A DNA stretch of 21,035 bases from an uncultured Acetatifactor sp. (GTDB lineage Bacteria; Bacillota; Clostridia; Lachnospirales; Lachnospiraceae), in contig CAJTPH010000019.1 of assembly GCA_910578215.1 (NCBI GenBank), positions 52,783 to 73,817 on the forward strand, given 5' to 3'. How positions within the stretch are numbered: the first letter of the stretch is position 1; each line of letters opens with the position of its first letter. Below are positions 7,883 to 14,881 of the stretch, piece after piece. A model generated the notes under the pieces. The model did no database searches and was not told where the DNA came from. It saw nothing but the letters and a program-made list of their open reading frames with translations. Both the position numbers and the translations under genes were made by a program.

Positions 7883-7911
7883 ACTATAAACCGGGCGGCG
7901 AAATCTGTCAA
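7883..7911 (-). promoter_or_regulatory. Promoter of the thiT riboswitch transcript
   Basis: On the minus strand a perfect TTGACA (plus 7906-7911) is followed after exactly 17 bases by TATAGT (plus 7883-7888). Transcription would begin near 7876, about 50 bases before the TPP aptamer, giving a leader of about 340 bases. Confidence 0.75.
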
Positions 7912-7943
7912 GCAAAAGCTGTCAGAAAATGCGGGGCAGAGGT

Positions 7944-9998
7944 TTACCGTATGTCCGTCATCAGCTCCAGCACTGCAACCATGCCGTTTTCTGCGGCAAG
8001 CTGTGCGGGGGTGACGCCCTCGTTGTTTAACCGGTTATAGTCGGCGCCCTTTTTGACAAGATAGCGGGCGTCTCCATCGGAGCAGCGTTCCAGAGCATAA
8101 TGCAGAGCGGTATTTCCTTCGCTGTCTGCCATATTGATATCGGCTCCGGCCTTAAGCAGATCCTTGGCGGTATCCTTGTACGTGTGAAGCATCAGGAGGG
8201 TTACGCCGTTCTGGTCCGCATGATTGATGTCCGCGCCCCTGTCCAGAAACAGGGAGAGAAGCTCATTGTCCGGACCGAAATCCTTAAGCAGCATCAAGGG
8301 AGTCCTGCCATCCTCCCTGGGGATATTGATGTTTTTCAGGCTCTTGAGAAGCTCGGCGGTATGCTCCGCCGTAAAGCTGTGGCCGAGGCCCTTTGGCAGT
8401 ACCACGTAGTGGGCGGGGGTCTCGCCGTTTAAGTTTGCCAGGGTGTCATCCGCTCCGGCGTCGATCAGCAGTTTGACCACATCCTCATGTCCGTGGGCGC
8501 AGGCGAAGTGAAGGGCGGTTGCTCCCGCATCGCCGGGTGCGTCCTGGGTGAGATTGATATTTACCCCCTTTTCAATCATTGCCTGCAGCATACCGGTGTG
8601 GCCCATTTTCGCCGCCAGGTGGACTGCCGCCCTGCCGTGATTGTCGGTCTGCTCCATGGATTCCCTGGAGAAAAGCGAGGCAGCTTCCGCGAAAAAGGCT
8701 TCGTCCTTTTCGCTGCTTCGCTTATTCAGGTGGGCAACAATATTGGCGGGGGTCTGCCCTGCTATGACCGCCCGGTTCATGTCCACCCCAAATGCCGCCA
8801 GCTTTTTGAGGACGGATATCCCGTAGGAGTCGTTCAGGCATTTGTCCCGCAGGCAGAGCATTTCGCCGCGATAATAAATAGGCGCGGTAAAGTCTATTTT
8901 CAGATCTCTGCACATGTCCAGAAATCCACCATCTTTGTCGGTAATCAGGGCATTGTGCAAAATCTCGGTGATCTCGCCTATTTCGTCCTCGTCGTCGGGG
9001 TCTAGTTCGGCGAGCAGCTTTGCGGTCAAATACATTGCCATACTCAAAGCGTCCCTGTTATCGTCGGAGACCTTGCAGAAATAATTGCTGGTGATCTGGC
9101 TTAAGGGAAACAGTTCCAGAGAGGCTTGGGGATCTGGCTTCGCACCATGGTCCAGCAGGGCGAGATACATGGCTTCATTACTAAAATCAGCGGCATGCAG
9201 CAGGGGGGTTACGCCGTTATTATTTGCCACATCGAGCAATTCCGGGCATTTTTTCATCAGCTGCAGCGCCGCAGTGATATGCCCGTTCCTTCTGGCAAGC
9301 ATAAGAAGGGTATTGCCGTCTTCGTCCACATAATCGGTTTTCGCGCCCTTGTCCAGAAAAATTTCCGTCAGCGGCCAGGTGTACCAGGAGATGTGATCGT
9401 GGGACAGCAGATGCTCCAGAGGGGTGAGCCCGGCGGCATTTTTTTGATTGATGCCACAGGTCAGCAGGCGTGCGATCTCGCCCCGCTGATCCACGCTTTT
9501 TTCCGGACTGTAGGAATCAGCGGTAGGAACCTCGAGACCGGGGTAGGCGAGAAAATGATAGGCGTTCATGCCTCTTTCGTCACAGAGGGAATCGTCGGCC
9601 CCATGCTCCAGCAGAAGCCTGACCATGGAAAGATTTCCCCGGGAGCAGGCGAGAAGGAAGGGAGTCAGTCCCTGCCCTTTGGCATCGCCCTGATTGACGA
9701 CGGCGGAATCCACCCTGCCGTCCAGCAGCATTTGCTCCACGGCGTCATAGAAATTATGCCATACCAGAAGGTGAAACAGCGTCAGCCCGGCTTGTCCCGC
9801 CGGGGAGAGCAGCTCATTTCTTTGGCATTCTGCCACGCATGTGTTGACTTCCTCTATGGTATCCTGTGAGAAGATTTTGTCTTCATAATAATAAGTATCG
9901 TCGTCCTCCTGATCGGACTCCCACCATGGAACTGTTTTTGCCAGATTGTAGTGCTCGCTGGATTCCGTCAGCAATTCGGTAAGCTCCTGTAAGCTCAT
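7944..9998 (-). CDS. Large ankyrin-repeat protein
   Basis: This is a 684-residue protein made largely of ankyrin repeats, which act as protein-binding scaffolds. About a dozen units are visible, for example GLTPFLLACSRGNLSMVRLL near 110-130, ATALHFACAHGHEDVVKLL near 490-510 and NTALHYALERCSDGDARYL near 630-650, with a less regular middle part (about 290-420). The first 65 residues are acidic (ESDQEDDD) and non-repeat. There is no signal peptide or membrane segment, so it should be cytoplasmic unless exported by an unusual route. The ATG follows GAGAGG. Its ligand is unknown. It may be co-transcribed with thiT by read-through, because no terminator is evident after its stop, but thiT has its own promoter. 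Similar proteins are scattered in gut Clostridia. Confidence 0.85.
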   Translation of the reverse strand: MSLQELTELLTESSEHYNLAKTVPWWESDQEDDDTYYYEDKIFSQDTIEEVNTCVAECQRNELLSPAGQAGLTLFHLLVWHNFYDAVEQMLLDGRVDSAVVNQGDAKGQGLTPFLLACSRGNLSMVRLLLEHGADDSLCDERGMNAYHFLAYPGLEVPTADSYSPEKSVDQRGEIARLLTCGINQKNAAGLTPLEHLLSHDHISWYTWPLTEIFLDKGAKTDYVDEDGNTLLMLARRNGHITAALQLMKKCPELLDVANNNGVTPLLHAADFSNEAMYLALLDHGAKPDPQASLELFPLSQITSNYFCKVSDDNRDALSMAMYLTAKLLAELDPDDEDEIGEITEILHNALITDKDGGFLDMCRDLKIDFTAPIYYRGEMLCLRDKCLNDSYGISVLKKLAAFGVDMNRAVIAGQTPANIVAHLNKRSSEKDEAFFAEAASLFSRESMEQTDNHGRAAVHLAAKMGHTGMLQAMIEKGVNINLTQDAPGDAGATALHFACAHGHEDVVKLLIDAGADDTLANLNGETPAHYVVLPKGLGHSFTAEHTAELLKSLKNINIPREDGRTPLMLLKDFGPDNELLSLFLDRGADINHADQNGVTLLMLHTYKDTAKDLLKAGADINMADSEGNTALHYALERCSDGDARYLVKKGADYNRLNNEGVTPAQLAAENGMVAVLELMTDIR

Positions 9999-10048
9999 AA
10001 ATAATACCTCTCTATACGTTTAATCACAGTGGGAGCTCCGCATTCCCA

Positions 10049-10061
10049 TTGTCTATGACAA
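10049..10061. other. Short palindrome upstream of the ankyrin gene
   Basis: TTGTCTATGACAA is a near-perfect palindrome (TTGTC, three bases, GACAA) about 50 bases upstream of the minus-strand ATG at 9998. It has the size of a regulator-binding site. No clear -35/-10 pair for the ankyrin gene was found around it. Confidence 0.25.
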
Positions 10062-10129
10062 GAATAACATTTTGGAGTCCGATTAGCAAGAGGTTTGTAC
10101 GCCTGAAGCAGACTGCGGGGAGATTTATA

Positions 10130-10159
10130 TTGAAAGCATGGAAGGGTGTATGGTACAAT
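10130..10159 (+). promoter_or_regulatory. Distal promoter of the GTPase-Rae1 fusion gene
   Basis: TTGAAA (10130-10135), an 18-base spacer and TACAAT (10154-10159) preceded by TGG (extended -10) form a good sigma-A promoter. It is the first of three TATGGTACAAT copies. Transcription from here would give a leader of about 260 bases that contains the palindromes listed separately. Confidence 0.5.
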
Positions 10160-10373
10160 ACACTCAAGAATCCAGCCGCTGCGCGTCTGCCGCGCGTGCG
10201 CGCTTAAAATCTGCCTTGCAGATTTGATTCTTTCGTTACCATATCAGGTGAAATCAAATGCTCGCTGCGCGTGCGCTTGATTTCCTGCTGATATGGTACA
10301 ATGTTGACACAGAAGGACATTGTGTCAACTTCTGATTCCATGTGCGCTAAAGCGCACGAGAATATGGTACAAT
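10149..10373 (+). repeat. Palindrome-rich leader with three TATGGTACAAT direct repeats
   Basis: TATGGTACAAT occurs at 10149-10159, 10292-10302 and 10363-10373, spaced 143 and 71 bases, with an inverted partial copy (TACCATA) at 10237. Each copy contains an extended -10 (TGGTACAAT). Perfect palindromes lie between them: AAATCTGC/GCAGATTT (10207-10225), TACCATATCAG/CTGATATGGTA plus GAAATCAA/TTGATTTC (10237-10298), GTTGACACA/TGTGTCAAC (10303-10329) and GTGCGCT/AGCGCAC (10342-10357). No reading frame is convincing. The remainder of the gap (9999-10148) holds only the distal promoter and a short palindrome. This could be a transcription-attenuation leader, a regulator-binding array, or a small decayed mobile repeat. 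Confidence 0.75.
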
Positions 10374-10425
10374 ATTGACATGGTATTGCTCTTTATTGAA
10401 AAATGCCGGAGGAAGGGAAAGGCGC

Positions 10426-13158
10426 ATGCGTGGAAGCAAAACGGTGATTGGCATACTGGCCCATGTGGACGCGGGGAAGACTACGCTTGCGGAGGGGCTG
10501 CTCTATGTCTGCGGGCAGATCCGCAGGCTTGGCAGGGTGGACCATAAGGACGCCTTTCTGGACAATTTTTCGCTGGAGCGGGAGCGCGGCATCACTATTT
10601 TTTCCAAGCAGGCGCAGATAGCATATGACGATCTGGAAATTACGCTGCTTGATACGCCGGGGCATGTGGATTTTTCCGCGGAGACGGAGCGGACCCTGCA
10701 GGTGCTCGATTACTGTATTCTGGTAATCAGCGGCTCCGACGGGGTTCAGGGGCATGTACAGACGCTGTGGCGGCTGCTGAAGCAGTACGGGATTCCCGTT
10801 TTTATTTTTGTGAATAAAATGGACCGGCCCGGAACGGACAGAGGGCAGCTGATGAAGGAGCTTCGGGAAAGACTGGACGACAGGTGCGTGGAGGCAGCGG
10901 AAGGCGGGCCTGCAGGGGTGCGGGAACAGCCTGACGGCGGATATGCGCAGACACCGGAGCAGGAGGCTTTTTATGAGGAGCTTGCCATGTGCGACGAGGA
11001 GCTCATGGAGGAATATCTGGAAAGCGGCGCTCTTACGGAGGCTTCCATTGCCGCGGCGGTAAAGCGGCGCCGTGTTTTTTTGTGCTTTTTCGGGGCGGCC
11101 CTGCATCTCCAGGGGGTGGAGGAGCTTCTCTGCGGAATTCGCAGATTTGCAGGCCCGGGGGAATATCCGGAGGAGTTTGGCGCAAGGGTCTATAAGATAT
11201 CCAGGGACCCTTCCGGCAGCCGGCTGACGCATCTGAAGGTGACGGGAGGACGGCTGCGGGTCAAGATGCCCGTGGGCAACAGGGCAAGCGCCCTGTCCGA
11301 GGACCAGGTCTGGGAGGAGAAGGCGGATCAGCTGCGCATTTATTCGGGAGCGCAGTTTACCACGGCGGACCAGGTTGCGGCAGGCGGTATCTGCGCGGTC
11401 ACGGGCCTGGACAGGACCTTTGTGGGTCAGGGGCTGGGCATGGAGGGCGAGAACGCGCAGCCCCTGCTGGCTCCGGTGCTTACCTACAGGCTTGTGCTGC
11501 CGGAGGGCAGCGACCCTGTCAGGGTATTGGGACAGCTCCGCATTCTGGAGGAGGAGGAACCGCAGCTGCATGTGGTCTGGCGGGAGGAGGCAAGAGAGAT
11601 CCATGTACAGGTCATGGGAGACGTGCAGATAGAGGTTTTGAAGCGGCTGCTTTCGGAGCGCTTTGGCCTTGAGGCGGAGTTTTCGGACGGCAGCATCCTC
11701 TATAAGGAGACCGTTGCGTCCCCTGTCGTCGGTATCGGGCATTTTGAGCCTCTGCGCCATTACGCGGAGGTGCATCTGCTGCTGGAGCCGGGAGAGCCGG
11801 GCAGCGGACTTAAATTTGACAGCCGCTGCAGTGAGGACGTGCTGGATAAAAACTGGCAGCGGCTTATTTTTACGCACCTGGAAGAAAAGACCCATCTGGG
11901 AGTTTTGACGGGGTCCCCTGTGACGGATATGAAAATTACCCTGCTTGCGGGGCGCGCCCATTTGAAGCACACGGAGGGCGGGGATTTCAGGCAGGCCACC
12001 TACAGGGCGCTGCGCCAGGGGCTTATGCGGGCAGAGAGCGTGCTTTTGGAGCCGGTGTTTTCCTTCTGTCTGGAGGTGCCCGCGGAAAATCTGGGACGGG
12101 CCATGTCCGATGTACAGAGAATGTCGGGCAGCTTTCAGGCGCCTGTGACGGAGGGGGAGTACGCCGTTTTGACGGGGTCTGCCCCGGCTGCCGGGATGCA
12201 GGGCTATCAGAGGGAGCTAAGCGCCTATACCAGGGGGCGTGGGCGGCTTTCCTGCAGTCTGAGGGGCTATGAGCCCTGTCACAATGCGGAGGAAGTGATT
12301 GCAGGGATAGATTACCATGCGGAGGCGGATACGGACAATCCTTCGTCCTCGGTGTTCTGCGCCCATGGGGCAGGCTTTGTGGTCGGCTGGGACAAGGTGG
12401 CAGAGTACGCGCATTTGGAGAGCGGCGTGAACGGTCCGGCCATGGACCAGGCTTCGGAGGAGGCGCGCAGCGGCTTTGGGGACGGATTTCAAACGGGCAG
12501 CGGGGCCTCCGATTATATCACGCAGGAGGAGATTGAAGAAATCTTCCGGCGCACCTATGGAAAGTCCGGCAGTGATTATGCGCCTTACCGCCATCATCAG
12601 CGGAACACGGGCAGGGCGGCGGTAACGGAGGCGGCGGAAATAAAGAAGGATAACAGGGCGGGAAAACTGCCTGTAAATATGTCCCCAAAGAGGGAAGAAT
12701 ATCTTCTGGTGGACGGCTATAATATCATTTTTGCATGGGAGGAGCTGCGGGAGCTGGCGTCGGTGAACATAGACAGCGCCAGGGACAGGCTGACGGATAT
12801 CTGCAGTAATTATCAGGGCAGCCGGGGCGGCACTCTGATTCTTGTCTTTGACGCCTATAAGGTCAAGGGAAATCCCGGCACGGTGGTGAAATACCACAAT
12901 ATTTATGTGGTATACACCAAGGAGGCGGAGACCGCCGACCAATACATTGAAAAGACCGTTCATGAGATGGGGCGGAAGCACCATGTCACGGTGGCGACCT
13001 CCGACAGCCTGGAACAGATGATTATATGGGGCGAGGGCGCGTCGCGCCTGTCCGCGGGGGGATTTTACGAAGCGGTGGAGGAAGCGCGCCGGCAGACCAG
13101 GGAGCTGATGCCAGAGGGCATTGGGCTGAGGGCTCCGATGAATTTGCCAAGGCTTTAG
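10426..13158 (+). CDS. Tet(M)/EF-G-like ribosomal GTPase fused to a Rae1/YacP-like NYN ribonuclease
   Basis: This 910-residue protein has two parts. Residues 1-660 follow ribosomal protection proteins such as Tet(M): G1 AHVDAGKTT (12-20), G2 ERGIT (53-57), G3 DTPGH (76-80), G4 NKMD (130-133), then EF-G-like domains II-V, ending in the Tet(M)-like stretch LTGSAP...YTRGRGRL...GYEPC. After a linker holding a predicted helix (EEIEEIFRRTYG), residues 759-905 match Rae1 (YacP), the Bacillus ribosome-dependent endoribonuclease: LLVDGYN (D763), LVFDAYKVKG (D809), ETADQYIEK (E835, D838), VATSD (D860), all key acidic positions kept. The ATG at 10426 is chosen because the G1 motif then sits where it does in Tet(M), with GGAGGAAGGG upstream; a TTG at 10375 has no ribosome site. 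The likely role is GTP-dependent delivery of an mRNA-cleaving domain to the A site. Classical tetracycline resistance is possible but unproven. Confidence 0.88.
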   Translation: MRGSKTVIGILAHVDAGKTTLAEGLLYVCGQIRRLGRVDHKDAFLDNFSLERERGITIFSKQAQIAYDDLEITLLDTPGHVDFSAETERTLQVLDYCILVISGSDGVQGHVQTLWRLLKQYGIPVFIFVNKMDRPGTDRGQLMKELRERLDDRCVEAAEGGPAGVREQPDGGYAQTPEQEAFYEELAMCDEELMEEYLESGALTEASIAAAVKRRRVFLCFFGAALHLQGVEELLCGIRRFAGPGEYPEEFGARVYKISRDPSGSRLTHLKVTGGRLRVKMPVGNRASALSEDQVWEEKADQLRIYSGAQFTTADQVAAGGICAVTGLDRTFVGQGLGMEGENAQPLLAPVLTYRLVLPEGSDPVRVLGQLRILEEEEPQLHVVWREEAREIHVQVMGDVQIEVLKRLLSERFGLEAEFSDGSILYKETVASPVVGIGHFEPLRHYAEVHLLLEPGEPGSGLKFDSRCSEDVLDKNWQRLIFTHLEEKTHLGVLTGSPVTDMKITLLAGRAHLKHTEGGDFRQATYRALRQGLMRAESVLLEPVFSFCLEVPAENLGRAMSDVQRMSGSFQAPVTEGEYAVLTGSAPAAGMQGYQRELSAYTRGRGRLSCSLRGYEPCHNAEEVIAGIDYHAEADTDNPSSSVFCAHGAGFVVGWDKVAEYAHLESGVNGPAMDQASEEARSGFGDGFQTGSGASDYITQEEIEEIFRRTYGKSGSDYAPYRHHQRNTGRAAVTEAAEIKKDNRAGKLPVNMSPKREEYLLVDGYNIIFAWEELRELASVNIDSARDRLTDICSNYQGSRGGTLILVFDAYKVKGNPGTVVKYHNIYVVYTKEAETADQYIEKTVHEMGRKHHVTVATSDSLEQMIIWGEGASRLSAGGFYEAVEEARRQTRELMPEGIGLRAPMNLPRL

Positions 13159-13165
13159 CGAGTAA

Positions 13166-13190
13166 GGCGGCTTGCCGCCGGATGGTTTTT
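13166..13190 (+). terminator. Possible weak terminator after the fusion gene
   Basis: GGCGGC (13166-13171) and GCCGCC (13174-13179) form a six-base perfect stem, and TTTTT follows after a six-base gap (13186-13190). The tight loop and separated T-run make it weak. Confidence 0.35.
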
Positions 13191-13212
13191 GTGGTAAGCT
13201 GATAAGGCAATA

Positions 13213-13240
13213 TTGTAGCATTTCAGGGGATGATTATAAT
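13213..13240 (+). promoter_or_regulatory. Promoter of the mraY-like/greA operon
   Basis: TTGTAG (13213-13218) and a perfect TATAAT (13235-13240) are 16 bases apart, 78 bases before the ATG at 13318. A second, weaker pair (TTGCAG 13256, TATACT 13281, 19 apart) lies closer to the gene. Confidence 0.5.
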
Positions 13241-13317
13241 ATATCGGCTCAGACATTGCAGAGAAATGGTACAAACTGTCTATACTATTACAAAATATGG
13301 GATTGGAGTAAATTACT

Positions 13318-14283
13318 ATGTTACATTTTCTGCTTTCGGAGAATTTTGATTCACTGCTGGCGCCCGCAGGTATTATCTTTGCCTTTGTCGTGACGGTTTT
13401 TGCCATTTCCAGGCTGGCGGACAGGCTGCCCAAGGACGCGGGGCGGGCGTTTGCGCATAACGGCAAGCTCTCGGCGGGGAAGCCCAGGGGAGCGGGCGTG
13501 ATCTTTGTGCCGGCATTTGTGCTGGCGGCGCTGCTTTTTGCACATTTGACGCCGGAGCTTGTGATTTACCTGATTCTGACTCTGCTCTGCATGCTTATGG
13601 GATATCTGGATGACGCCTCCAAGATTCCCTGGGGAGAGTATAAAAAGGGCTTTTTGGATTTGTGCGTGGCGGCGCTGGTGGCCATGACCTATTTGAAATA
13701 TAATCCCAATACCATAGAGCTTGCGCTGTTTCATGTGCAGCTCACCCTTCCCACCTGGCTGTTTGCCATATTGATCGTGGTTTTGGTCTGGGGGTCTGTG
13801 AACGTGACCAACTGTGCCGACGGAGTGGACGGGCTTTCCGGCACGCTGACCATTATTTCCATTATGACTATTTATATTGTGGATAGGCTGCTTGAGCGGG
13901 GGGAGGGCTTTTCCTTTCTGATCCTGCTTTTTGCGGTCAGTATACTGGGCTATCTGTGGTACAACGCCGACCCCAGCCGTCTGATTATGGGGGATGCGGG
14001 AAGCCGGGCGATGGGGCTGTTTATCAGTGTCGCCATCCTGAAGACAGGCTCCCCGCTGCTCTATATTCCCATTGCGCTGGTGCTTATCCTGGACGGAGGT
14101 CTGGGTCTGCTGAAGGTGGCTCTGCTGCGCTTTTTGAAAATCCGAATTCTCAAGAATACCAGAACGCCCCTTCACGATCACGTGAGGAAGGTCTGGGGCT
14201 GGTCGAATACCCAGACGGTTTTCAGATTTGCCATTATACAGGTTATTCTGGCGGTGGCGGTGGTATATGGGATTTCCATGTGA
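13318..14283 (+). CDS. MraY/WecA-family polyprenyl-phosphate sugar-1-phosphate transferase
   Basis: Members of this family move a UDP-linked amino sugar phosphate onto undecaprenyl phosphate in the membrane, starting peptidoglycan (MraY) or wall polymer synthesis (TagO/WecA). The 321 residues form about ten membrane segments with family motifs: GKPRGAG (54-60), GYLDD (95-99), NCADGVDGLSG (165-175), GDAGS (225-229) and TPLHDHVRK...GWS..Q.V.RF (283-304). The last motif and the 'PLH.H' context are closer to MraY than to WecA. Standard MraY has three histidines there; this one has H286-D287-H288. It lies outside a division/wall cluster, so it is probably a paralogue with a specialised role. The ATG follows TTGGAG. 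Downstream greA is 56 bases away in the same direction. Confidence 0.82.
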   Translation: MLHFLLSENFDSLLAPAGIIFAFVVTVFAISRLADRLPKDAGRAFAHNGKLSAGKPRGAGVIFVPAFVLAALLFAHLTPELVIYLILTLLCMLMGYLDDASKIPWGEYKKGFLDLCVAALVAMTYLKYNPNTIELALFHVQLTLPTWLFAILIVVLVWGSVNVTNCADGVDGLSGTLTIISIMTIYIVDRLLERGEGFSFLILLFAVSILGYLWYNADPSRLIMGDAGSRAMGLFISVAILKTGSPLLYIPIALVLILDGGLGLLKVALLRFLKIRILKNTRTPLHDHVRKVWGWSNTQTVFRFAIIQVILAVAVVYGISM

Positions 14284-14339
14284 GCGGGTTTTTTGAAGAA
14301 GCAGGGTAAGGGGAAGCGTGTAAAAGGAGGAGAGGGAAT

Positions 14340-14843
14340 ATGTATGATCAGCTGACACCGGCCGACATCAAAAAGATGGAGGAGGAGATAGAGTATCGTA
14401 AGCTTGTGGTGCGTCCCAGCGCGCTGGAGGATGTGAAGGAGGCAAGGGCACACGGGGATCTGAGCGAAAACTTTGAGTATTATGCCGCCAAGAAATATAA
14501 AAATCAAAACGAGAGCCGTATCCGCTATCTGGAGAGAATGATCAGGACGGCAAGGGTTATTTCCGAGGAATCGAAGGAGGACGAGGTAGGTATCAACAAT
14601 ACGGTCACGGTGGAGTTTACGGATGACGGCTCTGTGGAGACCTATAAAATCGTCACCACCGTGCGGGGAAATTCCCTGAAGAATCTGATCAGCAATGAAA
14701 GCCCCCTGGGTAAGGCGCTGCTTGGAAGGAAAGAGGGGGATATTGCCCATGTGCAGGTCAACGACGCGGTGGGGTATGACGTTAAGATCGTAAAGATAGA
14801 GAAAACAGTGGATGACGGCAGCGACAAAATCCGCAGCTTTTAA
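14340..14843 (+). CDS. greA: GreA/GreB-family transcription elongation factor
   Basis: GreA enters the secondary channel of RNA polymerase and triggers cleavage of backtracked RNA. The 167-residue length is close to the family norm. The N-terminal coiled coil (about 1-75) carries the tip motif ARAHGDLSENFEYYAAK with the two catalytic acidic residues, D40 and E43. The C-terminal FKBP-like domain contains the usual SPLGKALLGRKEGD segment (121-134). A strong ribosome site (AAAAGGAGG) precedes the ATG. It lies inside an otherwise envelope-directed series, which is unusual; it could be a second copy of the gene, but that cannot be judged from one window. Confidence 0.9.
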   Translation: MYDQLTPADIKKMEEEIEYRKLVVRPSALEDVKEARAHGDLSENFEYYAAKKYKNQNESRIRYLERMIRTARVISEESKEDEVGINNTVTVEFTDDGSVETYKIVTTVRGNSLKNLISNESPLGKALLGRKEGDIAHVQVNDAVGYDVKIVKIEKTVDDGSDKIRSF

Positions 14844-14881
14844 AAAAGCGGCTATGGCGGCGGGCGCAGGGGGACGAAGGA

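Noticed and set aside
10149..10373. CRISPR array
   Set aside because: Only three 11-base copies with unequal spacing (143 and 71) and palindromic spacers; repeat length and layout do not fit CRISPR.
10375..10425. Upstream TTG start giving the GTPase fusion 17 extra residues
   Set aside because: No ribosome site precedes 10375, it lies inside the third TATGGTACAAT/TTGACA repeat, and the ATG at 10426 places the G1 motif as in Tet(M).
10393..11970. Long open frame (525 codons) on the minus strand opposite the GTPase
   Set aside because: It mirrors the codon pattern of the strongly recognisable plus-strand gene in G+C-rich DNA and its product resembles nothing known; the same applies to the minus-strand frames at 12217-13221 and 13351-14358.
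10426..13158. Plain tet(M)-type tetracycline resistance gene
   Set aside because: The chain is about 270 residues longer than Tet(M), carries a nuclease domain and is clearly divergent; resistance cannot be concluded from the sequence alone.
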